A DNA stretch of 45,936 bases, taken from positions 1-45,936 of the forward strand of contig JAFSWB010000081.1 in assembly GCA_017444735.1 (NCBI GenBank), read 5' to 3'. Positions within the stretch are counted from its first letter, which is position 1. Every line of letters starts with the position of its first letter. Below, one piece after another: positions 15,710 through 23,202 of this stretch. This DNA comes from Clostridia bacterium (GTDB taxonomy: Bacteria > Bacillota > Clostridia > Oscillospirales > CAG-272). The notes under the pieces are model-generated. The model saw only the letters and a program-made list of their open reading frames with translations, made no database searches and was not told where the DNA came from. Both the position numbers and the translations under genes were made by a program.

Positions 15710-17365
15710 ATGAAAAAAACCGTTATAAGACTTCTCCTGGCGGCGATCCTGATCGTGCCGACAGTCGTCGCGATCGTGAACTCGAATCACGTGCGTTACG
15801 CTCCCGCTAACGAGAGGGACGTGACGAAGATCGTGATCGAGGACACGACGGGCGCGTCCGTGACGTACGACAGAGACGAGACGGGAGAGCGTTCGGACGA
15901 GGTGATCGCGTTTTTCTTCCGCCTCAATTCGCGCAAAACTCCGATCGTCGCCGTCCCGGACACGGTCCTTCAGGAGAAACCGTATCTCGTCACTTTCTTC
16001 ACGAAGGTGAAGAAGGAGGAGTACAGATACTATTTCTCGATGGATCCGAACTACTGTTATCTTTTCGGACCGGACGGCGAGAGCTACCAGCTCGGACCGG
16101 ACGACGCGGCGGAATTTTTGTCGTCCGATCTCTCCCGCTGCTATTATGAAAACTCGTCGCTCCCGACGCTGATGCTCTCGGGCGAGTACAAGGTCGCCCC
16201 GAAGGAAGCGTCGTGGACGTACAAGAATTTCAGAGGAGAGTCGATAACCTCCGACACTTCCGGCGTCGTGTCGACGGCGGCTCAGAACTTCACCGAAAAC
16301 GTGATATTCTCGCTGACGTACGACACGGAGCCCGATTATTTCGGGATCAGGATCACCAACGGCTCGGGCGAGGTCGTCTTCGACGACCAGAAAGCGAACC
16401 TCGGCAGCTTCGACCTCGACTCTCAGCAGAACGTTTACGTCGAAGTCACCTCGAAATGGTACGAGGACGCGAGCCGCGCGTACAGCGGCGAGGCTGTTTA
16501 CTCGTTCAGCGCGCAGGTCTCTCCAGCTCCGTTTTTCCGTCTGTCCGCCGACTCGACGGCAAAGGGCGGATTCCTGACGGCGTCCGCAAAGAACATTCCC
16601 GAAACGGCGTCCGTCACCTTCACGAGCGAGCCCGATATCACCTTTGACATTTCGAAGCCGTTCGAGCCGAAGTTCTACAGGGACGGGGACCGGCTTCACG
16701 CGATAATCCCGATGCACGCGGGCCTCGAGGCGGGCGAATACAAGCTCACCTTCACGTGCTCCGGCGTTTCTCAGACGATGACGGTCAACGTGACCGATCC
16801 CTACTATCCCGATTCGTCGATGAACGTAACGGACGAAAAAGCGTCCGAGTGTTTGTCCGACTCCGCGAAGAGGGAATTCGAGTCGCTCGTCTCCGAGATG
16901 GCGGCTCCCGTCTCGACGGACCGGCTGTATGACGGATACTTCCTCTCGGGCGGAGAAAACTACACGAGCTGGGTGATAAGAGACTTCGGAAGCCGCGTTC
17001 TCGTCAACGGCGGCGACAAATACGTCTTTCTCAATAACGGCGTCGACGTCCAGTACGGATGGGCGGCGGACGTCTCGGCGATCAACGCCGGAACGGTCGT
17101 GTACGTGGGCGAGACCGCCTTCTCCGGCAGAACGGTCGTCGTCGATCACGGCCGCGGAGTCAAATCGTGGTACTGGAACCTCAGCGACACCTCCGTCGCG
17201 AAGGGCGATACCGTGACGAAGGGCGGAACGGTCGGCCACGCCGGATCGACCGGTCTGACCGATATGGTCTACGGCGGCGTTCACATGGCCCTTTCCGTCG
17301 ACGGATGCTTCGTCGACCCGAAACCGACGTGGTCCTCCGGCATCACTTTCCCGGAGATCGGTTAA
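15710..17365 (+). CDS. Exported M23/LytM-fold protein with degenerate active site
   Basis: A 551-residue protein with an N-terminal signal anchor (about 5-23), a long Ser/Thr/Asp-rich beta region (about 30-370) and a C-terminal LytM domain (about 410-545). In active M23 endopeptidases zinc is held by the His and Asp of HxxxD and the second His of HxH, with another catalytic His in a YxHLS motif. Here HxxxD is N442NGVD446, the catalytic motif reads WYWNLS (N490), and HxH is H525-M-A527. Two zinc ligands and one catalytic His are therefore lost, while D446, H525 and the fold pattern GAGSTG-like (GHAGSTG) remain. It is probably a peptidoglycan-binding or activator protein, as EnvC- or SpoIIQ-type pseudoenzymes are. 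The reading frame is intact, so it is not a pseudogene. Confidence 0.8.
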   Translation: MKKTVIRLLLAAILIVPTVVAIVNSNHVRYAPANERDVTKIVIEDTTGASVTYDRDETGERSDEVIAFFFRLNSRKTPIVAVPDTVLQEKPYLVTFFTKVKKEEYRYYFSMDPNYCYLFGPDGESYQLGPDDAAEFLSSDLSRCYYENSSLPTLMLSGEYKVAPKEASWTYKNFRGESITSDTSGVVSTAAQNFTENVIFSLTYDTEPDYFGIRITNGSGEVVFDDQKANLGSFDLDSQQNVYVEVTSKWYEDASRAYSGEAVYSFSAQVSPAPFFRLSADSTAKGGFLTASAKNIPETASVTFTSEPDITFDISKPFEPKFYRDGDRLHAIIPMHAGLEAGEYKLTFTCSGVSQTMTVNVTDPYYPDSSMNVTDEKASECLSDSAKREFESLVSEMAAPVSTDRLYDGYFLSGGENYTSWVIRDFGSRVLVNGGDKYVFLNNGVDVQYGWAADVSAINAGTVVYVGETAFSGRTVVVDHGRGVKSWYWNLSDTSVAKGDTVTKGGTVGHAGSTGLTDMVYGGVHMALSVDGCFVDPKPTWSSGITFPEIG

Positions 17366-17416
17366 AACGGGGAGCCGGTTTTTGCGCGGATTTTTGAAAT
17401 AATTGGATTTTTCCTA

Positions 17417-17445
17417 TTGCAAAGCCGGTTTCTTTATGGTATAAT
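17417..17445 (+). promoter_or_regulatory. Extended -10 promoter of secG
   Basis: TTGCAA (17417-17422), 17-base spacer, TATAAT (17440-17445) with TGG immediately before it (extended -10). The transcript would have a leader of about 80 bases. Confidence 0.85.
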
Positions 17446-17531
17446 TCGATTTACGGGTTTTCGGGACGGCTGAAAATCCGCGATAAAAAACAAATTTTTT
17501 TCAAATAATATAATTCGGAGGCACATCACCC

Positions 17532-17960
17532 ATGGAGCTTGTTATCGGTATTATTCTTATAGTCGCGGCGCTCTTCCTTATCGTCGCCGTTCTTATGCAG
17601 CACGGTAAGGACCACAATCTGTCCGGTACGATCGCCGGCGCGTCCGAGTCGTTCTTCGGAAAGTCAAAGTCGACCACCGTCGACAAGAAGCTCTCCGTCC
17701 TCACGACCGTCGTCGCGGTGATCTTCGTCGTACTCGTCCTCGTGCTCTACCTCGCGCAGGGCAAGACGAACACCGGTAATACCGATACGACCGTTCCCGC
17801 CGACACCTCGGTCGTTACGACGGCGGATACCGGCGACGCGGAGAGCGAGTCTGCTCCCGCGACCGAGGCCGGAACGGAGACGGAAGCGGAGACCGAAGCC
17901 GGAACGGAGACCGAAGCCGGGACGGAGACCGAGCCGGAATCCGAAAAGGCCGCCGCGTAA
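17532..17960 (+). CDS. secG: Preprotein translocase subunit SecG with Thr/Glu-rich tail
   Basis: Small inner-membrane subunit of the SecYEG translocon. Residues 2-21 and 54-75 are the two membrane helices. The conserved connecting segment (LMQHGKDHNLSGTIAGASE, then FFGKSK) is present. The normal protein ends soon after the second helix at about 75 residues. This one is 142 residues because of a repetitive acidic tail (77-142) made of TEAGTETEAE-like units with many Thr. Since both SecG ends normally face outside, the tail would lie on the outer surface (inference). GGAGG precedes the ATG, and the gene has its own promoter and terminator. Confidence 0.9.
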   Translation: MELVIGIILIVAALFLIVAVLMQHGKDHNLSGTIAGASESFFGKSKSTTVDKKLSVLTTVVAVIFVVLVLVLYLAQGKTNTGNTDTTVPADTSVVTTADTGDAESESAPATEAGTETEAETEAGTETEAGTETEPESEKAAA

Positions 17961-17998
17961 GCGCGCGAAAAACGACAAATACGATCACGGCGAGGGCC

Positions 17999-18040
17999 GC
18001 CGCGGGATCGGGCGATCCCGCGGCCGCCCTTTGATTTTTC
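17999..18040 (+). terminator. Rho-independent terminator after secG
   Basis: A GC-rich inverted repeat (17999-18010 with 18013-18024; the innermost pairs must open to form a loop) is followed by CGCCCTTTGATTTTT. It lies about 40 bases past the secG stop. Confidence 0.75.
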
Positions 18041-18068
18041 GGGGGGATCGCGCGCCCCGATTCCGTGG

Positions 18069-18097
18069 TTGACAACGGCGGCGTTTTATATTACAAT
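18069..18097 (+). promoter_or_regulatory. Promoter of the transketolase operon
   Basis: Perfect TTGACA (18069-18074), 17-base spacer, TACAAT (18092-18097), about 50 bases before the start of the first transketolase gene. Confidence 0.85.
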
Positions 18098-18148
18098 ATA
18101 TAAGAATGATTATTATTACTTCGCCGCGCGCGAAGAAAGGATATTACA

Positions 18149-18970
18149 ATGGACGAAACAAGAAAAAGGGAACTCGAAGAGCAGGCGAGAAAGATCCGCG
18201 TCGGAATAATCGACGCCGTTTATTCCGCTTCTTCCGGCCACCCCGGAGGGTCGCTGTCGATAGCCGACCTTCTCACGTATCTGTATTTTGAAAAGCTCCG
18301 CGTCGACCCGAAAAACCCGGACGATCCGGACCGCGACAGACTCGTCCTCTCGAAGGGACACTGCGCGCCGGGTCTCTACTCCGCCCTCGCTCACAGAGGG
18401 TATTTCCCGGTCGAGGACCTCAAAACGTTCCGCAAGACGACGAGTTATCTTCAGGGCCACCCCGATATGAAGCATACGCCCGGCGTCGATATGTCGTCCG
18501 GCTCCCTCGGTCAGGGAACGTCCGTCTCCTGCGGCATGGCGCTCAGCGCAAAGCTCGACGGGAAGAAGTACAGGGTCTACGCGATCCTCGGCGACGGCGA
18601 GACCGAGGAGGGTCAGGTCTGGGAGGCGGCTATGTTCGCGTCTCACTATCATCTCTCCAACCTCACGTGGATCGTCGACCTGAACGGTCTTCAGATCGAC
18701 GGACCGATCGCGGAGGTCATGAACCCCGCTCCGCACGAAGACAAGTTCCGCGCGTTCGGCTGGCACGTAGTTCACGCCGACGCCCACGATTTCGATTCGC
18801 TTGAGAAGGCGTTCGCGGAGGTCGTCGCCGACGACCGTCCCGGCGTCATCATCCAGCACAGCGTAAAGGGCAAAGGCGTCTCGTTTATGGAGAACAATGT
18901 CGCGTGGCACGGCGCCGCTCCGAACGCGGAGCAGTACGAGGTCGCCATGCGCGATCTCGGCGAGCGCTGA
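18149..18970 (+). CDS. Transketolase, N-terminal (thiamine diphosphate-binding) subunit
   Basis: First half of a split transketolase, 273 residues. It binds the pyrophosphate of thiamine diphosphate through GDG at about 148-150, followed by the DLN segment, and contributes His31 (SSGHPGG) and the SKGHCAPG loop. Together with the next gene product it would transfer two-carbon units between ketoses and aldoses in the non-oxidative pentose phosphate pathway. AAAGGA lies upstream. The downstream partner starts 36 bases after the stop, so the two halves are made in equal register. Split transketolases are common in Clostridia and archaea. Sugar specificity cannot be told. Confidence 0.93.
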   Translation: MDETRKRELEEQARKIRVGIIDAVYSASSGHPGGSLSIADLLTYLYFEKLRVDPKNPDDPDRDRLVLSKGHCAPGLYSALAHRGYFPVEDLKTFRKTTSYLQGHPDMKHTPGVDMSSGSLGQGTSVSCGMALSAKLDGKKYRVYAILGDGETEEGQVWEAAMFASHYHLSNLTWIVDLNGLQIDGPIAEVMNPAPHEDKFRAFGWHVVHADAHDFDSLEKAFAEVVADDRPGVIIQHSVKGKGVSFMENNVAWHGAAPNAEQYEVAMRDLGER

Positions 18971-19006
18971 CCGGGACCGCGAGAACTACGAAAGGAAACA
19001 GAGAAA

Positions 19007-19945
19007 ATGGCAGATAAAATCGCAACACGCGAAGCATACGGAAAGGCGCTTGCGGAGTTCGGCGCCGTTTACGACAATCTTGTGGTCCTTGACGCGGACC
19101 TCGCCGCGGCTACCAAGACCGGAATATTCAAAAAGGCGTTTCCCGACAGATTCTTTGACTGCGGTATCGCGGAAAACAATATGATCGGCGTCGCCGTGGG
19201 GCTTTCCCTCACGGGCAAGATCCCGTTCGCGTCCTCGTTCGCGATGTTCGCCGCGGGCCGCTCCTTCGAGCAGGTCAGAAATTCGGTCGGATATCCGCAC
19301 TGCAACGTCAAAATAGGAGCGACGCACGCCGGCATCACCGTCGGAGAGGACGGCGCGACTCACCAGTGCTGCGAGGATATCGCCCTTATGAGGACGATCC
19401 CCGGCATGGTCATAATCAATCCCGCCGACGGCGTCGAGGCGCGCCTCGCCGTCAAAGCGGCTATCGAGTACCGGGGTCCGGTCTATCTGCGCTTCGGCAG
19501 AATGGCTGTCCCGTACTTCTACGGAGACGATTATAAGTTCGAGATCGGCAAGGCGTCCGTTCTGGCGGACGGCTCGGACGTCGCGCTCATGGCGACCGGT
19601 ATCGAGGTCGAGCAGGCGCTCGGCGCGCGCGAGCTTCTCGCCGCGGAGGGCGTCTCCGCCGCCGTCGTCAACGTGTCGACGATCAAGCCGATCGACCGCG
19701 AGACGGTCGCCGCCATGGCGAAGAAGTGCGGCGCGGTCGTCACCTGCGAGGAGCACACCGTCATCGGCGGCCTCGGCGCGGCTGTCTGCGAGACGCTCGC
19801 CGAGACGTACCCCGTCCCCGTTCTGAGAGTCGGCGTCGACGACGTCTTCGGACGCTCCGGTCCCGCGAAGGAACTGATCTCGTATTTCGGGCTCGACGCC
19901 GCCTCGATCGCCGCGAAGGCGAAGGCCGCGATCGCCCTCAAATAA
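19007..19945 (+). CDS. Transketolase, C-terminal (pyrimidine-binding) subunit
   Basis: Second half of the split transketolase, 312 residues, with the pyrimidine-binding domain (about 1-160) and the transketolase C-terminal domain (about 185-310). Visible family features are the catalytic Glu in DCGIAENNMIG, GATHAGITVGEDGATHQ, and the late TCEEHTVIGGLG. It should assemble with the upstream gene product into the active heterotetramer. GAAAGG precedes the ATG. Confidence 0.93.
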   Translation: MADKIATREAYGKALAEFGAVYDNLVVLDADLAAATKTGIFKKAFPDRFFDCGIAENNMIGVAVGLSLTGKIPFASSFAMFAAGRSFEQVRNSVGYPHCNVKIGATHAGITVGEDGATHQCCEDIALMRTIPGMVIINPADGVEARLAVKAAIEYRGPVYLRFGRMAVPYFYGDDYKFEIGKASVLADGSDVALMATGIEVEQALGARELLAAEGVSAAVVNVSTIKPIDRETVAAMAKKCGAVVTCEEHTVIGGLGAAVCETLAETYPVPVLRVGVDDVFGRSGPAKELISYFGLDAASIAAKAKAAIALK

Positions 19946-19962
19946 TCACAGGAGACGCAGTA

Positions 19963-21237
19963 ATGGAAGATCCTCCCCGAACTATATACGCCGTCCTGAT
20001 AATGGCGGCTCTGATCATTCTGTCGTCGTTCTTTTCGGCGACGGAAACGGCGTTTTCATCGCTCAATAAAGCGCGTCTGAAGGCGCTTTCCGAGAAGGGG
20101 AACAAGCGCGCCTCGAGGACGCTCGCCGTGTCGGAGAAATACGACCGGCTCCTCTCGACGATCCTCATAGGGAACAATATCGTCAATATCGCTCTCACCG
20201 CCGTCGCGACGGTCTTCTTCATTAAGCTGCTCAGCGACGAGGTGTCGGGATCGACGGTCGCTACCGTCGCCGTCACCGTTCTCGTGCTGATCTTCGGCGA
20301 GATCTCGCCGAAGACTCTCGCGAAGGAGAGCCCCGAAAAATTCGCGATGTTCGCGACTCCGATCATCCGCTTCTTCATCTTCATCCTGACCCCGTTCTCG
20401 TTCGTCTTCTCCCTCTGGCAGAAGCTCCTTCTCAGGATCTTCAAGGTCCAGGGAGACAGAAAGATGACGCCTGACGAGCTTCTCGTCCTCGTCGACGAGG
20501 TCGAGGAGGGCGGTATGATCGACGCGGAGGAGAGCGAGCTTCTCCGCTCCGCCATCGAGTTCAACGATCAGGAGGCGGTCGACATCCTCACCCCGCGTGT
20601 CGATATCGAGGGCGTCCCGATCGACTCGAAGAAGGAGGATATCGCGAGGGTATTCACGGATACCGGCTTCTCGCGCCTTCCCGTCTATAAGGAATCGATC
20701 GACAATATCGTCGGCGTCGTCCATCAGAAGGACTTCTACGACGGGCCGAAGATCACGTCGAAATCACTTCCCGAGATAATGAAGCCGCCCGTCTTCGTCA
20801 CTCCCACGATGAAGATAAGCGACATCCTGAAAAAGCTCCAGAGCGAAAAGGCTCACATAGCCGTCGTCACCGACGAGTTCGGCGGAACGCTCGGCATCGT
20901 CACGATGGAGGACATCCTCGAAGAGCTCGTCGGCGAGATATGGGACGAGCACGACGAGGTGATAGAGGAGTTCACGAAGCTCGACGACGGATCGTATAAG
21001 ATAATCTGCAACGCGGACCTCGACGAGATGTTCGAGTATTTTGACATGGAGGCGGAGGACGATTCGGGCACCGTCAGCGGATGGGTCCTCGATCAGCTCG
21101 GGAAGATCCCGGAGGTCGGCGATACGTTCGACTACGAAAATCTCCACGTCACCGTCACCGAGACGGACAATCAGCGCGTTCTCGCCGTCAACGTCAGGGT
21201 GATCCCCGAAGAAGAAGGCGGCGGCGAGGAAGAATAA
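19963..21237 (+). CDS. CNNM/CorC-type membrane protein (DUF21, CBS pair, CorC_HlyC)
   Basis: A 424-residue hemolysin-family membrane protein. An N-terminal DUF21 domain with about four membrane segments (starting TIYAVLIMAALIIL, including GEISPKTLAKE) is followed by a CBS pair (about 200-325, with TPRVDIEGVP and DEFGGTLGIVT) and a C-terminal CorC_HlyC domain (about 340-420). Relatives are linked to Mg2+ or Co2+ export or sensing. The start at 19963 has CAGGAG eight bases upstream; longer in-frame starts would overlap the transketolase gene. It follows the transketolase by 17 bases and is the last gene of that operon. A magnesium link to thiamine diphosphate enzymes is attractive but speculative. 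Confidence 0.88.
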   Translation: MEDPPRTIYAVLIMAALIILSSFFSATETAFSSLNKARLKALSEKGNKRASRTLAVSEKYDRLLSTILIGNNIVNIALTAVATVFFIKLLSDEVSGSTVATVAVTVLVLIFGEISPKTLAKESPEKFAMFATPIIRFFIFILTPFSFVFSLWQKLLLRIFKVQGDRKMTPDELLVLVDEVEEGGMIDAEESELLRSAIEFNDQEAVDILTPRVDIEGVPIDSKKEDIARVFTDTGFSRLPVYKESIDNIVGVVHQKDFYDGPKITSKSLPEIMKPPVFVTPTMKISDILKKLQSEKAHIAVVTDEFGGTLGIVTMEDILEELVGEIWDEHDEVIEEFTKLDDGSYKIICNADLDEMFEYFDMEAEDDSGTVSGWVLDQLGKIPEVGDTFDYENLHVTVTETDNQRVLAVNVRVIPEEEGGGEEE

Positions 21238-21268
21238 AAAAACAGGGTCGCGACCCTGTTTTTTTATT
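21233..21268. terminator. Perfect 36-bp palindrome: shared bidirectional terminator
   Basis: Bases 21233-21250 and 21251-21268 are exact reverse complements, with AATAAAAAAACAGGG in one arm. Each strand therefore reads a GC stem followed by seven T. The TAA stop of the plus-strand CNNM gene (21235-21237) and the TAA of the minus-strand coiled-coil gene (21264-21266) lie symmetrically inside the arms. Confidence 0.92.
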
Positions 21269-21647
21269 CTTCCGAGCGTCGTTTCGCTTCTCTGAGGAGC
21301 GCCTCGCCCTGCCTTTTCGCCTCGGCGAGGATCGCCTCGGACCCGCGCTTCGCCTCGCGCAGGACCTCCTCGGCGCCTCTTTTCGCTTCCTCGTTCCGAC
21401 GCGCCGTCAGCGCCTCCACGTTTTCGGCGTATTGCCGGCACGCGGCGTCCGCGGCGTCGAAAACGCCGTTCAGCGCGAGCGCCGCTTCCGCCATCGAGCC
21501 GGAACGCTCTATCGCGAGCGACCGGTCGCCGAGAAGGCGGCGCAGCTCGTCCGCCTCCGCCGAGAGAGCTTCGTTTTTCCGCTTTTCCTCAAGCAAAAGG
21601 GAGACGAGCTCCCCGCGGCTCATTTTTTTCAGTTCACGGTCGTTCAT
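21264..21647 (-). CDS. Small cytosolic coiled-coil protein, unknown function
   Basis: A 127-residue protein beginning MNDRELKKMSRGELVSLLLE, then an almost continuous heptad-rich helix of Glu/Arg/Ala/Leu. It ends with repeated EAKRGSEAILAEAKRQGEAL units of about 11 residues. Proteins with this opening are widespread in Clostridia and often listed as hypothetical or DNA repair protein; no reaction is known to me. The ATG at 21647 was preferred over 21653 because GGAGG is then eight bases away. It is monocistronic with a perfect promoter and a shared terminator, so it is probably well expressed. A structural or scaffold role is only a guess. Confidence 0.8.
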   Translation of the reverse strand: MNDRELKKMSRGELVSLLLEEKRKNEALSAEADELRRLLGDRSLAIERSGSMAEAALALNGVFDAADAACRQYAENVEALTARRNEEAKRGAEEVLREAKRGSEAILAEAKRQGEALLREAKRRSEE

Positions 21648-21688
21648 CGGCATCTCCTCCACGCGGACGGCGGATCGCTTATATACCA

Positions 21689-21717
21689 ATTATACCCCGA
21701 CGGAAGAAATATGTCAA
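21689..21717 (-). promoter_or_regulatory. Consensus promoter of the coiled-coil gene
   Basis: On the minus strand a perfect TTGACA (21717-21712), 17-base spacer and perfect TATAAT (21694-21689), about 40 bases before the start. It lies back to back with the rbfA promoter. Confidence 0.9.
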
Positions 21718-21742
21718 CCGCTCCTCTTTTTGCGGATTTGTA

Positions 21743-21772
21743 TTTACCGGAGAGCGGATTTTATGGTATAAT
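21743..21772 (+). promoter_or_regulatory. Extended -10 promoter upstream of rbfA
   Basis: TATAAT (21767-21772) preceded by TGG (extended -10). The -35 candidate TTTACC (21743-21748) is weak at an 18-base spacing. It drives the long plus-strand run starting with rbfA. Confidence 0.7.
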
Positions 21773-21814
21773 GTACTTTAGAGAAGTATTAATTATACGC
21801 GGAGAACGACGAAC

Positions 21815-22186
21815 ATGGCGAGATACAGAAGAGACAGGATAAACGAATCGGTCAAGGAAGAAATGTCGATGATCCTCCGGGACGTCAAGGACCCGAGGAT
21901 AGCCGATCATATGATAACGGTCACGGCGGCCGAGGTGACCGGCGACCTCAAATATGCGAAAATATATTATTCCGTGCTCGGAGAATATGATCCGAAGGAG
22001 CTCGCCGCGGGCCTCAGGGCGGCGACCGGATATATAAGACGCCGGCTCGCGGAGACGGTCGATCTGCGCGTGACGCCGGAGCTCACGTTCATAGAGGACC
22101 GCGGCGTCAGACACGGGGCGGAGATAGCCGCTATACTGCGCGATATCGGCGCGGACGGAAAAGAAGAGGAAAAGAGCGATGAATGA
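21815..22186 (+). CDS. rbfA: Ribosome-binding factor A
   Basis: A 123-residue KH-like factor needed for late 30S subunit maturation and cold growth; it binds 16S rRNA near helix 1. The opening RRDRINESVKEEMSMIL, the VKDPRI segment and the KIYYSVLG strand are family hallmarks, and the length is normal. It overlaps nrnA by eight bases. In many Firmicutes rbfA follows nusA and infB; here it begins the transcription unit under its own promoter. Confidence 0.95.
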   Translation: MARYRRDRINESVKEEMSMILRDVKDPRIADHMITVTAAEVTGDLKYAKIYYSVLGEYDPKELAAGLRAATGYIRRRLAETVDLRVTPELTFIEDRGVRHGAEIAAILRDIGADGKEEEKSDE

Positions 22187-23189
22187 CCGTATCATAAGAC
22201 CGCTGACGGTCGCGGAGGCGACGGACGCCGTTCTGTCCTCCGGCTCCCTCGCGGTGATCTGTCACACGAACCCGGACGGCGACGCGGTCGGGTCCGCGGC
22301 GGCGCTGGCGCTTATCGCGCGCGGGGCGGGGATAAGATCGAAGGTGTTCCTTCCCGATCCGCCGCAAAAAAGACTTGAATTCATTTTCGCGGGCGTCGAC
22401 CGTAGCGCCGACGGCGATCCGGAGGAGGAGGGGTTCGGGACGCTCTGCGCCGTCGACGTCGCCTCGCGCGGACAGCTCGGACGGTTTTCCGACCTTTCCC
22501 CGCGGATCTCCTTTATGATCGACCATCACGGGACGGGAGAACAGTTCGCTCCGTTCCTTCTCGATCCCTCGGCGTCCGCCGCCGGAGAGATCGTATGCGG
22601 GATCTACGGAGAGGCGAAGCGGCGCGGAGCGATATGCGCCGATCCCGCCGTGTCGAGGGCTCTTTACGCCGCGATCGCGTCGGACACGGGTTCGTTCGCC
22701 TACTCGAACGTGACGCCCCTGACCCACACGATAGCCGCCGGGCTCCTTTCCGAAATCTCGGGCGACCCCGGCGGTATGGGAGCCGACGAGATCGTCAGAC
22801 TGCTTTTTGAACAGGCGACGGACGCGGAGCTCAGATGCCGCGCTCTGACGATAAGGAATATGAGGGTCTTCGCGCGGGGCGCGCTCGCCGGTTCGCTCCT
22901 CACGCTCTCCGAAATGGAGGCGGAACGGATCTCTCCGGAGGACGCGGGCGGCGCGGTCGACCTGCCGCGCTCGCTTGTCGGCGTCTCCGTCGCGTTCATC
23001 GTGAGACAGACGGGGGCGTACGAATACAAGGTATCCTCGCGGTCGACCTCGGACCGCTTCGACGTGTCGCGCGTCTGCGCCCTCTTCGGGGGCGGAGGCC
23101 ACGTCCGCGCCGCCGGATGCACGCTGAGAGCCGATTCTCCCGAGGCCGCTTTCGGGACTGTGAAGGACGCGTTTCTGCGTATTCTCTGA
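22179..23189 (+). CDS. nrnA: NrnA-type DHH phosphoesterase (nanoRNase / pAp phosphatase)
   Basis: Manganese-dependent DHH/DHHA1 enzyme of 336 residues that degrades very short RNAs and, in relatives, 3'-phosphoadenosine 5'-phosphate. Visible are the first metal motif HTNPDGDAVGS near 28-38, the DHH motif in IDHHG near 112, and the C-terminal GGGGHVRAAG that binds substrate. All metal-binding residues are present. The conserved order rbfA-nrnA-truB links RNA turnover with ribosome and tRNA maturation. A single-strand DNase role (RecJ) is unlikely, given the short form and context. Confidence 0.92.
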   Translation: MNDRIIRPLTVAEATDAVLSSGSLAVICHTNPDGDAVGSAAALALIARGAGIRSKVFLPDPPQKRLEFIFAGVDRSADGDPEEEGFGTLCAVDVASRGQLGRFSDLSPRISFMIDHHGTGEQFAPFLLDPSASAAGEIVCGIYGEAKRRGAICADPAVSRALYAAIASDTGSFAYSNVTPLTHTIAAGLLSEISGDPGGMGADEIVRLLFEQATDAELRCRALTIRNMRVFARGALAGSLLTLSEMEAERISPEDAGGAVDLPRSLVGVSVAFIVRQTGAYEYKVSSRSTSDRFDVSRVCALFGGGGHVRAAGCTLRADSPEAAFGTVKDAFLRIL

Positions 23190-23202
23190 CGGGGAGTTTG
23201 AA

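Noticed and set aside
15710..17365. M23-like gene considered as a pseudogene
   Set aside because: The frame is full length with a promoter and signal anchor, and fold residues are kept. Only the metal and catalytic positions changed, which fits a pseudoenzyme.
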